NCBI GenBank assembly: GCA_905236805.1
Contig: CAJOPH010000072.1
Span: 1-42,556 of the forward strand
Length of the DNA: 42,556 nucleotides
Source of the DNA: an uncultured Eubacterium sp.
GTDB taxonomy: Bacteria > Bacillota > Clostridia > Lachnospirales > Lachnospiraceae
Reading direction: 5' to 3'
The notes under the pieces were generated by a model. The model saw only the letters and a list, made by a program, of their open reading frames with translations. It was not told where the DNA came from and made no database searches. This document shows positions 8,182 to 17,537 of the stretch, piece after piece (positions within the stretch are counted from its first letter, which is position 1; each line of letters begins with the position of its first letter). Made by a program: the position numbers and the translations under genes.

Positions 8182-9393
8182 CTACTCTCCCTTCAAAACT
8201 AACGCGGGATCTATCAGGGTGGCACTCCTTATGGGAAGAATGCAGGCTATGGCCGTAACCGCCACGGACGATAGCACGGATATCGGTATGAGCAGCGGCC
8301 TGAATACTATGGAGCTGCTAAAAACATTTATCGATACTTCCTGTGCAAACAAAAATCCAAGACCTGCGCCCAAAAGCCCTCCCAGGGCTCCAAGAAGGAT
8401 GTTTTCCCCCATGAATTCCCATATGATCTCGGTATTGGTCGCGCCAAGCGCCTTCTTTAATCCTATCTCCCTGCGCCTTTCAACCACCACGGCCATCATC
8501 GTGGTAGCCACACATATCATGGTAAGGGCAAGCACCACTATGGTGACAAGAAGCACCAAGGACTGAAGCTTTCCCAATACCGTGGTCTCTGATGCGGTAA
8601 CCCTCTTTATGAGCCTTGCGTCAATGGCAGGGACACTGTCTGATATCTCCTTGGCATATGCACTTAGCTGCTCGGAATCGGATGATACGGAAACCTCCGC
8701 AAGATCATATGTAGTATCATCCCCTGTCAAAGTCTCCATATCTCCCAAGGTCATATAAAGATAATCTTCTTCCGAACCTCCTGTCTCAAGGATCGCGCTG
8801 CACTTGAGTGTAATCTCATTGTCAAAGACTATCTCTTCCTCATCGGATACCTCATCAGAATCTTCATAGGAATAATCCTCCGAAACCAAAGCGTTGCCCT
8901 CTTCCGTATCAGGCGCAAAGGTGATGGTAACATCTTCTCCCTGCTTTATGCCATAGGTATCTGCTACCGTGGCACCCACCATGATCTCCCCGTCGCCGGC
9001 AGGCCACTCTCCGTCTACTGACCAGTAGGGGGATGTCTTTTCGGCTCCCTCCATATCGGTAGCCGCCGCAAGTACGGGCGTGGAATTGATCCTTACCGTC
9101 TCATACCTGTATGGGGCAACCCCCACCACCTCATCTTCCGGAATGAGGCAGATCCCATCATCTATGTCGCTTTGGGAAAAATCTTCCCCGGAGGCCACAA
9201 AGAGCATATTTGCCCCGTAGTTTCTAAACTCCGCGCCCATCTGCCTTGGAACATCATAATATATGGTGATAAGTCCGCATAATATGGTAGCCCCTATAGC
9301 TATGGCAAGAAGAGCCACGAGCATCCTGGACCTTCTCCTTATCAGGGAGGCTGTGATCATCCTAAAATACATCTTACGCTTCATGTCCGTCAC
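8182..9393 (-). CDS. ABC transporter permease, FtsX family (GTG start; alternative ATG at 9384)
   Basis: Four-TM FtsX architecture; VVERRREIGLKKALGATNTEI. Confidence 0.9.
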   Translation of the reverse strand: MTDMKRKMYFRMITASLIRRRSRMLVALLAIAIGATILCGLITIYYDVPRQMGAEFRNYGANMLFVASGEDFSQSDIDDGICLIPEDEVVGVAPYRYETVRINSTPVLAAATDMEGAEKTSPYWSVDGEWPAGDGEIMVGATVADTYGIKQGEDVTITFAPDTEEGNALVSEDYSYEDSDEVSDEEEIVFDNEITLKCSAILETGGSEEDYLYMTLGDMETLTGDDTTYDLAEVSVSSDSEQLSAYAKEISDSVPAIDARLIKRVTASETTVLGKLQSLVLLVTIVVLALTMICVATTMMAVVVERRREIGLKKALGATNTEIIWEFMGENILLGALGGLLGAGLGFLFAQEVSINVFSSSIVFRPLLIPISVLSSVAVTAIACILPIRSATLIDPALVLKGE

Positions 9394-10688
9394 CTCCCAT
9401 GCAGCACTTCGGCAGGTCTAAGGCGAAGCAGCATCCTTATGGCGGGTATGCTGCCAAGCAAAGTCACAAGTATCACCAAAACCGCCACTATGGGAATCAC
9501 CATCGGCCTCATGGTGATGGATGACCCAAAGACCGTAAGCCCTATTATCTGCGCAAAGCCATATCCCGCAAAAAAGCCTGCCACACCGCCTAATATAGCA
9601 GAAATAATGATTTCTGTCAATACCAAACCGGTGACCGCGCCATTTTGGGCCCCTATGGCCTTCATAAGCCCTATCTCGCCCGCCCTCTCCATGACGGATG
9701 CGGTAACGAGGTTACAAATGCCAAGGGCAGCCCCTATCATGGAAAGTATGGTGATAAGGATCATAAGCAGCTGAGTCTTTTCAAGGATGGAGCCTTCTGA
9801 GTCCGCCACCTGGCGTACGGCCGATGCCACAGAATCCGTGATAACTTCCTGAATCTGGTAACAGATGGCGCTGACATAGGCCGTGCAGTACCAGGTCTCA
9901 TACTGGCTGATGGTAAGGGATGAAGGATCCTTTGCGGCCTTTTCGGAAAGCTCGTTGTCAGGCGTGGTAAGCGCTGAGACTTCAATATTATCAACACACC
10001 CATCAAGCCCGCTAAGGGCCTGCGCCTGATCTAATGTGACATAAATATTGTCATCCTCTTCTCCACCTGCGTCAAATATCCCAACCACGGTGAATGTTTC
10101 GGAAGACTTAAGACCTTTAAGGCTTATGCTATCTCCCACGGAGAGACCTTCTTTTTCGGCAACCGCTGTTCCTGCCATGCAGGGATTTTTGGCAGAAGAA
10201 GCCTGCTCATCTATCCACTCTCCGTCTGTTACCTCCCACCAGCTCCGCAGGCTCTGCATTCCCGCATCAAGGCTCTCGCCCGTTGGAAGATCCATGTGGT
10301 GGTTAAACCACGCCCCAATCACATTGACATCGTTTCCCGATTCATCAGTGACGGAAGCGTTAAGGAAAGGGGAATAGTCCACTATGTTAAACGCCCAGAA
10401 TATGGTCTTTATATTTCCCAGCTCATCTTCCTTGAGGTATGAACCTATCTCGCCTCCACCAGTGTCATCTTCTATGTCATAAAGGTCTGATATGACGGAT
10501 GAGTCCTTGGGAACCACGTTGATATTTGCCCCATAGGTCTTTAGCTCCTGGTTCACCTTGTCCCCTACATCCAGCATGACCGACAGCATCGCCGTAGCCA
10601 ATGATGAACCCAGCGCAATGGTGAAAGCAATCATGAGCATCTTTTTCCACTGCCTGAAAAAAGCACCCCTGATCATTCTGATAAACAT
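9390..10688 (-). CDS. ABC transporter permease, FtsX family
   Basis: FtsX architecture; SVMERAGEIGLMKAIGAQNGAV; 4-bp overlap with next gene. Confidence 0.9.
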   Translation of the reverse strand: MFIRMIRGAFFRQWKKMLMIAFTIALGSSLATAMLSVMLDVGDKVNQELKTYGANINVVPKDSSVISDLYDIEDDTGGGEIGSYLKEDELGNIKTIFWAFNIVDYSPFLNASVTDESGNDVNVIGAWFNHHMDLPTGESLDAGMQSLRSWWEVTDGEWIDEQASSAKNPCMAGTAVAEKEGLSVGDSISLKGLKSSETFTVVGIFDAGGEEDDNIYVTLDQAQALSGLDGCVDNIEVSALTTPDNELSEKAAKDPSSLTISQYETWYCTAYVSAICYQIQEVITDSVASAVRQVADSEGSILEKTQLLMILITILSMIGAALGICNLVTASVMERAGEIGLMKAIGAQNGAVTGLVLTEIIISAILGGVAGFFAGYGFAQIIGLTVFGSSITMRPMVIPIVAVLVILVTLLGSIPAIRMLLRLRPAEVLHGR

Positions 10689-10704
10689 ACTGTCCTCCTA
10701 AAAA

Positions 10705-11955
10705 TCATTTGAACTCTGATTCGTATTCCAATAGTCCTTCTATCGGGACTATTATCATCCCATCCGATATGGAGTAATCTATCACTATCGGGTTGCACCC
10801 GCCCTTAAATCCTATCGTTGATATATTCATTACTACGTCACAGAGCTTGCAAACTACCTGTCCGTCCCTTTCATAATATCCCGTCTCACCGCAGATATCG
10901 CAGGCATCAAGCCCCACTCCGTAGGAAGAAGATGACTTTTGTATGACTATGAACCTTATATTGGTGCCGTCTTCCGTTTCATAGGCAAACCTGTGAAGAT
11001 GCCCGTCAGAGACCTGCTCAAAGGATACATATACGTTTTCATCATCCACATCCGCCGCGTCCTCAACGGGAGAAAGCTCCACCACCTTTGTATCATAGGC
11101 CTTTACCACCGTCATGTTCAAAACCACAAGCACAAAGCAAACGATAGCCGTCGTAGCCCACCTTCTCGCACTCCTCCACTTCGCCTTTATCTTCCTGTGT
11201 TCGGCAGGGTTTGACCAGGGCTCTTTTTCCATGGAAAAGCTCCTTGCCCACAAAATCATGGGAATCGCCAAAGCTACCGCCATGGTCAGGTAAATAAAAT
11301 AATCAGAGTGATTCGATGAAAAGACCGTTATCGAAAAAACCATATGATTTGATTCTATTATCCTCTTCGCGAGCATAATGGACAAACATACCGTAACCTG
11401 CCTTAGAGCGTTGATAAGGAGGGTTAGGAAAAACAAAACAGATACTATCTTCAGGGAAAGCTTGTTTGCTCCCTTGTACACCGAAAACCCCGCCACCACG
11501 GCAAGGATTATCCCGCAAAGATAACCTATCGTCTTGTATAGGTAGTCCGTGGAGATAACGCTCGAAGATGTCTCAAGGAAAGTATATGGGTAAGCTATCA
11601 CATCAGGCAACGCATATAAGATGAGCGTGGCCAGCAAAAGCGCCAAAATAACAGCCGATATGACGCCTATTATTCTTATCTTCTTGACCGGTGTAAATGA
11701 CAAGATGGTAAACAGCACAAAAAGGCATAAAGATACCGAAAAAATCCTCAGGTTCCATATACCCGTATCTATCCTGTTCGTGGCATTTTTCATGTAGGAC
11801 ATAATGAAAGCCAAAACAAGTCCCAATCCTATCCCGCATAAATGAATCACCATCCCCTTGGGCATGTTTTTCAACTTCACGAAGGACAGCGAAAGACAGG
11901 TGACTATCACTACGGATATAAGGTTTTGTGATGTGGAAATAAGGTAGCTAAGCAT
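10705..11955 (-). CDS. Multi-TM protein with C-terminal DUF2318-type Cys-rich domain
   Basis: Many TM helices, then CDICGETGYYERDGQVVCKLCDVVMNISTIGFKGGCNPI; next to P19 and FTR1. Confidence 0.8.
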   Translation of the reverse strand: MLSYLISTSQNLISVVIVTCLSLSFVKLKNMPKGMVIHLCGIGLGLVLAFIMSYMKNATNRIDTGIWNLRIFSVSLCLFVLFTILSFTPVKKIRIIGVISAVILALLLATLILYALPDVIAYPYTFLETSSSVISTDYLYKTIGYLCGIILAVVAGFSVYKGANKLSLKIVSVLFFLTLLINALRQVTVCLSIMLAKRIIESNHMVFSITVFSSNHSDYFIYLTMAVALAIPMILWARSFSMEKEPWSNPAEHRKIKAKWRSARRWATTAIVCFVLVVLNMTVVKAYDTKVVELSPVEDAADVDDENVYVSFEQVSDGHLHRFAYETEDGTNIRFIVIQKSSSSYGVGLDACDICGETGYYERDGQVVCKLCDVVMNISTIGFKGGCNPIVIDYSISDGMIIVPIEGLLEYESEFK

Positions 11956-11989
11956 TTAAACTTCCCCCCAAAAACAAGCCATTACCATA

Positions 11990-12036
11990 AACGCAAATTT
12001 GCGTTATGCCGAAATCCTAAGAAATCGACATAACGC
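11990..12036. repeat. Overlapping inverted repeats in the P19-DUF2318 spacer (mutually exclusive hairpins)
   Basis: 16-nt palindrome AACGCAAATTTGCGTT (11990-12005); GCGTTATG (12001-12008) complementary to CATAACGC (12029-12036). Confidence 0.7.
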
Positions 12037-12081
12037 CGGCTCACTCATAGATATTTATTGTACTGGTGTTTGCTAAATATT

Positions 12082-12774
12082 TTACCACTCCTGCGGTGTG
12101 TACTCCCATCCCTCAAATGTATAGGTAAGGTTTCCATCTGCAAAATAATCATCGAATGATCCCCCGGGACCTGTCTCAGAGTCCGTGTGAAGAAGGTATC
12201 CATTCTCACCGGGGCTGTGGATGGTGATGGTAAGGTCATATGTACCTGCATCGGGAAGGGCGATGTTTGCGCCATAGTGCGGACCGTCCGACGCACTCAT
12301 GGTCATGAACGTACCCTCTGCGGCAACATTTCCGTCCTGATCGGCTACGGAATAGTCTACCGTAAGGTAAGGTACCCAGTCGCCCACGCCAAAACCAAGG
12401 GTGTTTTCAAGGGCAGAGATATCAGCCTCAAGATGGATGTCAAAGTCATCCGTACCAATGGTGGTGTCCCCGCCATTGGACATGGGTACCGGCTGGAAAT
12501 ATACAGCCGAAAGGTTGATAAATCCTACTTCCTCATCCTCAAATATGGGATACTCCGTAAATCCTGACTCTTCACCCGGAGCAGCTGCGCCCGCGTCAGC
12601 GGTCTCTGTGGTAGCGGCGTCCGTGGTGGTATCAGCAGTCTCCTGCGTCTGCTCCTGATTGCTTGCGCTCTCAGAACTACCGCTCCCGCAGCCAACAAGT
12701 GCCATAGAAGCTACGCACGCAGCCGTAAGAAGAGCCATTAAATTCTTCTTTCTCATTTTCTTAATCCTCCTCAT
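12082..12774 (-). CDS. P19/Tp34-family iron transport lipoprotein
   Basis: Lipobox SMALVGC; EVGFINLSAVYFQPVPM, DDFDIHLEADISALENTLGFGVGDWVPYLTVDYSV; context with FTR1. Confidence 0.85.
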   Translation of the reverse strand: MRRIKKMRKKNLMALLTAACVASMALVGCGSGSSESASNQEQTQETADTTTDAATTETADAGAAAPGEESGFTEYPIFEDEEVGFINLSAVYFQPVPMSNGGDTTIGTDDFDIHLEADISALENTLGFGVGDWVPYLTVDYSVADQDGNVAAEGTFMTMSASDGPHYGANIALPDAGTYDLTITIHSPGENGYLLHTDSETGPGGSFDDYFADGNLTYTFEGWEYTPQEW

Positions 12775-12860
12775 TTACAAAAATATCTAAGTGATAAAAT
12801 ATATCATAAAGCCTCTTTTAGGAAGGCATCATGAACTTTTTTTTATATCTGTCAAAGTCA

Positions 12861-14657
12861 TCAAGCCGCCTCCGCAGCCTCTTTTTCCATTTGTTCCTTA
12901 AGCTTTTTATTTCTCTTAAGCTGCCAGATAAATACTATTATGGTGACCACAAGAAGTATTAGCTGTGGGAAGACTGTCTGGTCACAGGGGTATACCCCAA
13001 GTATCTCAAGCACGGAGTTGGAGGGGATCCATGATACCAAAGGCGATGATGTCATGGTGATGACATCCCCCTCTATAAGCTCCTTTATTCCCGATCCAAG
13101 GAAGGCTATAGACATGATAAACATCAGTATGCTGGTTCCCAGGAAAAATGGTTTCAACGGAAGCTTCAGGCTAAAGAGCCTGATGGCAATGTAAACAAAG
13201 ACGAGGCACACGCACCCTACCCCAAAGCCTGCCCATACCATGTTGATGTCGGTTCCTAAAAGCATGGGCTGGAAGAAAAGTATCACTTCCGCCCCCTCCC
13301 TGTACACCGCAAGGAAGGCCGTAAACGCCAACGCAAAAACCGAACCTTTTTCGGAAGACGATTTTACTTTTGACTTTATATACGCACTCCAGGCCTCGGA
13401 CTCTGACTTCGACACCATCCAGTTTGATACCCAGTAAAGAACCACAACGGCTATAAGGGCCGTAACGCCTTCTATCACCTCCTGGGAAGCGGAATTTGCA
13501 AGCTTTAGCTGATTTAGCGCCCATGCGGATATGAAGGATGCGACTATCCCAAGGACAGCCCCCCAGTATACAGGATGAACCAGTTTTTTTTGCTTTTCCT
13601 TATCCTCCGTGGTCTTAAGAAGATATGCCAAAATGGCTCCCACCACAAGGATGGCCTCAAAACCCTCCCTAAGGATGATGGTAAAGCAGGCTATAAACGT
13701 GGCTACCGCGGCAGACCTGGTGGTTCCTGAAGAGCCCTCATCAGCCGCAGACGTATCAGATGCATCGTCTTCTTCGGTGGTACCATCCAGTATATGCGCA
13801 TCGGTGCGGAGCATGGATTTTAAGGTGTCGCATTCCGAAACAAACTCATCCTCCGTACCGTTATTTTTTGTGACAGACTTACACGATGAAAACTGAAGCT
13901 CCATTTCGGACTTTCTGGCTCCTGAGATATAGCCCATGGCCACCCTCTCGAAGCCTGTGGTCTCATAGTATCCATAGTAGGCATCGTTTATGCAGTCATA
14001 GGCGCCTTCCATGTCACCGTCCGCAAACTTTACCTTGCCTGCTTCTATGACCTCGTCCATGGCATCCACCACATCTATCCATGTCACGGTCTCAATACCC
14101 GCATCGGCAAGATATTCATCCCATGTGGAATAATATTTTGATGCAAAAAGCTCTGTCGCCAGGGTATCTTCTGTCTCCTCGGTCTCCGTACCGGAAGTCC
14201 CGTCCAAAACATTTGCATCCTCATGGAGCATGGAGGATAATGTATCAACCTCAGTGTTAAACTCATCTACGGAGCCATTTTTCTTGGTTACGGATTTGCA
14301 GGACGAAAACTGAAGCTCCATCTCGGACTTTCTGGCCCCTGAGATATAGCCCATGGCCACCCTCTCAAAACCCGTGGTCTCATAGTATCCATAATAGGCA
14401 TCATTTACACAAGCATAGGCTCCCTCAGCATCCCCCGCCGCATACTTTTCCTTTGCACTGTCAAGCACGGCATCCATGGCATCTACCACTATGTTCCATG
14501 TGGCATCCATCGTGCCGGTACCTTCCTGATATTCGCTCCAGGTGGAATAATAATCCCCGTCTGCCAAAGCCGACACGGGGAAGGATAATCCCAAAAGCAA
14601 GGCAGCACCCAGAACAAAACAAGAGATTTTTTTGACAGAATATTTATACAATTTCAT
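12861..14657 (-). CDS. FTR1-family high-affinity iron permease with duplicated extracytoplasmic N-terminal module
   Basis: REGFEAILVVGAIL and REGAEVILFFQPM iron-permease motifs; signal peptide; two 139-aa repeats. Confidence 0.92.
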   Translation of the reverse strand: MKLYKYSVKKISCFVLGAALLLGLSFPVSALADGDYYSTWSEYQEGTGTMDATWNIVVDAMDAVLDSAKEKYAAGDAEGAYACVNDAYYGYYETTGFERVAMGYISGARKSEMELQFSSCKSVTKKNGSVDEFNTEVDTLSSMLHEDANVLDGTSGTETEETEDTLATELFASKYYSTWDEYLADAGIETVTWIDVVDAMDEVIEAGKVKFADGDMEGAYDCINDAYYGYYETTGFERVAMGYISGARKSEMELQFSSCKSVTKNNGTEDEFVSECDTLKSMLRTDAHILDGTTEEDDASDTSAADEGSSGTTRSAAVATFIACFTIILREGFEAILVVGAILAYLLKTTEDKEKQKKLVHPVYWGAVLGIVASFISAWALNQLKLANSASQEVIEGVTALIAVVVLYWVSNWMVSKSESEAWSAYIKSKVKSSSEKGSVFALAFTAFLAVYREGAEVILFFQPMLLGTDINMVWAGFGVGCVCLVFVYIAIRLFSLKLPLKPFFLGTSILMFIMSIAFLGSGIKELIEGDVITMTSSPLVSWIPSNSVLEILGVYPCDQTVFPQLILLVVTIIVFIWQLKRNKKLKEQMEKEAAEAA

Positions 14658-14690
14658 AGAACTAATCCTCGTTTTCTGTAACTTATCTAG

Positions 14691-14706
14691 GTTAGTATTT
14701 TCTAAC
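14691..14706. promoter_or_regulatory. Dyad GTTAG-N6-CTAAC in the FTR1 promoter region; candidate operator
   Basis: GTTAGTATTTTCTAAC about 15-30 bp downstream of a predicted -10 box. Confidence 0.45.
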
Positions 14707-14721
14707 TCACCCCAAGTGCAT

Positions 14722-14750
14722 ATGATACCACATATCTATCAAAAAGTAAA
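14722..14750 (-). promoter_or_regulatory. Predicted sigma-A-type promoter for the iron operon
   Basis: Minus strand TTTACT-17 nt-TATCAT with TGn extended -10. Confidence 0.55.
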
Positions 14751-14787
14751 GGGGATTTATTGATATAAATATATCAATAAATCCCCC
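14741..14787 (-). terminator. Intrinsic terminator after the (p)ppGpp synthetase gene
   Basis: GGGGATTTATTGATAT...ATATCAATAAATCCCC near-perfect 16-bp stem followed by TTTACTTTTT on the minus strand. Confidence 0.85.
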
Positions 14788-14816
14788 TGAAAATCCATGC
14801 AAATCCTTCAGAATCC

Positions 14817-15644
14817 TTATGCCTGGTCTATCCTGTCCCTTATCTGCATCATCCTTCTGTCCAGCTGGTTTATGATGTCGGCACTGTATCGAAGCTCTTC
14901 CACTATGGACTCAGAATGTGGGATTTCTTTCTTATATTTCATCTTATGCTCGACCGATGCCCAAAAATCCATGGCTATCGTCCTAAACTGCACCTCCACA
15001 TGCATGATCTTTTTCTCATTCATGAGGAAAATGGGAACCCCCAGTATGAGGTGTAAGGACCTGTAGCCGTTCCTTTTGGGATTGTTTATGTAATCCTTTT
15101 GTTTGATAAGGGATATGTCGTCCTGCTTTATCAAAGCATCCCTTAACCTGAAGATATCGTCCACGAAGGAACATATTACCCTTACCCCCGCAATGTCATC
15201 CAGCTGGGTTTCTATGTTCTTCATGTTGAATTCCAAAGACCTTCCCTTTATCTTGTCATAGATGGAAGAAGGGGTCTTTATCCTGCTTTTTATGGACTCT
15301 ATAGGGTTTCTGTTGTCCCTTACGGTAAGCTGGTTGTTCAAGACGTCCAGCTTGGTACGCACCTCTATCATGGCGCACTCATAGCACATCATAAGGTAAC
15401 GGAACTCCTTCATCTCATCCTGAATGGAAATAAGCTCCGCCACCCTGTTATCGGATATCTGATGGAGATTTTCATCAAAGCCATTGCCTGTCAGATGGTT
15501 CTCCAGGTAATTAAGCATTATCTGCTCTTCCTTACCGGAAAGGGAAGAATCCGATTCATCCAAAATGAGCCTTTCCTTTGGATCGTCAATTTTTCCTGCA
15601 TCATCCCTGACCAATACGCCGGTAAAATCATTTTTTTCATCCAT
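14817..15644 (-). CDS. Small (p)ppGpp synthetase (RelQ/YjbM-like GTP pyrophosphokinase)
   Basis: RIKTPSSIYDKIKGR, DDIAGVRVICSF, NPKRNGYRSLHLIL, EVQFRTIAMDFWASVEHKMKYK; no HD domain. Confidence 0.9.
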   Translation of the reverse strand: MDEKNDFTGVLVRDDAGKIDDPKERLILDESDSSLSGKEEQIMLNYLENHLTGNGFDENLHQISDNRVAELISIQDEMKEFRYLMMCYECAMIEVRTKLDVLNNQLTVRDNRNPIESIKSRIKTPSSIYDKIKGRSLEFNMKNIETQLDDIAGVRVICSFVDDIFRLRDALIKQDDISLIKQKDYINNPKRNGYRSLHLILGVPIFLMNEKKIMHVEVQFRTIAMDFWASVEHKMKYKKEIPHSESIVEELRYSADIINQLDRRMMQIRDRIDQA

Positions 15645-15656
15645 GGCTAAATACTC

Positions 15657-16685
15657 CTACCACATTTCAGCCAGCTCATATATGAGCCTTTCGCTCTTTT
15701 CCCATCCAAGACATGGGTCTGTAATGGACTTTCCGTACACTCCTTCCCCTATTTTCTGTGAACCGTCTTCTATGTAGCTCTCTATCATTATGCCCTTCAC
15801 CAGACCTTTAATGTCATTGGAAAGCCTGCAGCTGTTTAAGACATCCTTGCTTATCCTTATCTGCTCCAAATATTTTTTGCCGGAATTGGAGTGGTTTACG
15901 TCCACTATGACCCCGGGATTCTTTAACTGTCTTTCCTGGTAATTTTGGTACAAAAGTTCCAGATCCTCATAGTGATAATTAGGATGGTTCTTTCCGTAAT
16001 AATCCACGTACCCCCTTAATATGGCATGGGCCAAAGGATTCCCCGGGGTCTTTACCTCCCATCCCCTGTAAATGAACATATGGGAGCTTTGGGCGGCCGT
16101 AATGGAGTTCATCATCACGGAAAGGTCTCCCTCCGTGGGATTTTTCATGCCCGCAGGGATCCCGAGTCCACTGGCCGTCAGCCTGTGCTGCTGGTCTTCT
16201 ACAGACCTTGCTCCTACCGCCACATAAGACAAAAGGTCTGAAAGGTACCTGTGGTTTTCGGGATAGAGCATCTCATCCGCACAGGTAAACCCCGTCTCCT
16301 CCGCAGTCCTTTGGTGCATGCGCCTTATTGCCAAAATCCCCTGCAACATGTCCTCATGCCTCGAAGGATCCGGCTGATGGAGCATCCCCTTGTAGCCCGT
16401 ACCTAAGGTGCGGGGCTTGTTCGTATATATCCTGGGAATGATAAAAAGCTTGTCAGATACCTTGTCCGCAGCCTTCCTAAGCCTTCCCATGTAATCCAAA
16501 ACTGCGTCTTCATTGTCAGCGGAACAAGGTCCTATGATGAGAAGGAGCTTGTCAGATTTGCCCTCAAATATGTCCCTTATTTCCCTGTCCCTTTCTTCCT
16601 TTAGTCTTGCCACCTTCTCCCCGACAGGATACTGCTCCTTTACCGTTTTGGGCACAGGAAGCTTTCTTAAAAAATTCATATCCAT
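15657..16685 (-). CDS. 3-deoxy-7-phosphoheptulonate (DAHP) synthase, AroFGH class
   Basis: LLIIGPCSADN, RIYTNKPRTLGTGYKGMLHQPDPS, ADEMLYPENHRYLSDLLSYVAVGARS, VIVDVNHSNSGK. Confidence 0.95.
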   Translation of the reverse strand: MDMNFLRKLPVPKTVKEQYPVGEKVARLKEERDREIRDIFEGKSDKLLLIIGPCSADNEDAVLDYMGRLRKAADKVSDKLFIIPRIYTNKPRTLGTGYKGMLHQPDPSRHEDMLQGILAIRRMHQRTAEETGFTCADEMLYPENHRYLSDLLSYVAVGARSVEDQQHRLTASGLGIPAGMKNPTEGDLSVMMNSITAAQSSHMFIYRGWEVKTPGNPLAHAILRGYVDYYGKNHPNYHYEDLELLYQNYQERQLKNPGVIVDVNHSNSGKKYLEQIRISKDVLNSCRLSNDIKGLVKGIMIESYIEDGSQKIGEGVYGKSITDPCLGWEKSERLIYELAEMW

Positions 16686-16735
16686 GACTAAAAACCACCC
16701 TTAATCATAATAATTCATAACATCCAAACCAATCA

Positions 16736-16764
16736 ACAATACACCAAAACAAACGTTTTGTCAA
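16736..16764 (-). promoter_or_regulatory. Predicted sigma-A-type promoter upstream of the DAHP synthase
   Basis: TTGACA-17 nt-TATTGT on the minus strand; CAAAAC-AAAC-GTTTTG dyad within it. Confidence 0.5.
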
Positions 16765-16778
16765 CATCACAGGCTATA

Positions 16779-17537
16779 TCACATATCTATATCAAGCTCC
16801 ACCGGGCAATGGTCAGAGCCGTAGACACCGGTGTGAATCTTTGCATCCTTTAGCCTTTCTTTTAAGATTTCTGACACAAGAAAATAATCTATCCGCCACC
16901 CGGCGTTTTTCTCCCTTGCCTTAAAACGGTAAGACCACCAGGAATATACGCCCTCCCTGTCAGGATAAAAATATCTGAATGTATCTATAAACCCTGATTC
17001 CAAAAGAGCTGAAAATTTCCCCCTCTCCTCATCGGTAAAGCCCGCGTTGCGGCGGTTGGTCTTTGGATTTTTAAGGTCTATCTCCTTGTGGGCTACATTA
17101 AGGTCGCCGCACACTATGACAGGCTTATTCTTTTCGAGGTTCTTTAGATAATCCTTAAAATCATCCTCCCATTGCATCCTGTAGGGCAGCCTTTCCAATT
17201 TTTGTTTGGAGTTTGGGGTGTAAACGGTGACAAAATAAAATCCGTCATATTCCAGCGTAATGATCCTTCCCTCATGGTCATGTTCATCTATTCCCATTCC
17301 ATATGAGGCGCGAAGGGGTTTATTTTTTGTGAAGACGGCCACGCCTGAATATCCCTTTTTTTCGGCATAGTTCCAATACTGATGATAGGTGTCGGGGATT
17401 TTAAGGTCGATCTGACCCTCTTTAAGCTTTGTTTCCTGGACACAGAAAAAATCCGCATCAGCCTCATCGAAAAATTCATGGAAATTTTTGCCCACACAGG
17501 CCCTTAGGCCATTCACATTCCAGGAAATACACTTCAT
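16779..17537 (-). CDS. xth: Exodeoxyribonuclease III; start reassigned to MKCISWNVNG at 17537
   Basis: MKCISWNVNGLRA, FFCVQETKLKEGQI, VYTPNSKQKLERLPYRMQWE, CGDLNVAHKEIDLKNPKTN, GSDHCPVELDI; ATGA overlap with upstream gene. Confidence 0.95.
   Translation of the reverse strand: MKCISWNVNGLRACVGKNFHEFFDEADADFFCVQETKLKEGQIDLKIPDTYHQYWNYAEKKGYSGVAVFTKNKPLRASYGMGIDEHDHEGRIITLEYDGFYFVTVYTPNSKQKLERLPYRMQWEDDFKDYLKNLEKNKPVIVCGDLNVAHKEIDLKNPKTNRRNAGFTDEERGKFSALLESGFIDTFRYFYPDREGVYSWWSYRFKAREKNAGWRIDYFLVSEILKERLKDAKIHTGVYGSDHCPVELDIDM

Noticed and set aside
12775-12860. Separate promoter or terminator between FTR1 and P19
   Set aside because: Only a weak TGATA/TATCA dyad and AT-rich sequence; no convincing -35/-10 pair or GC stem with U-tract.
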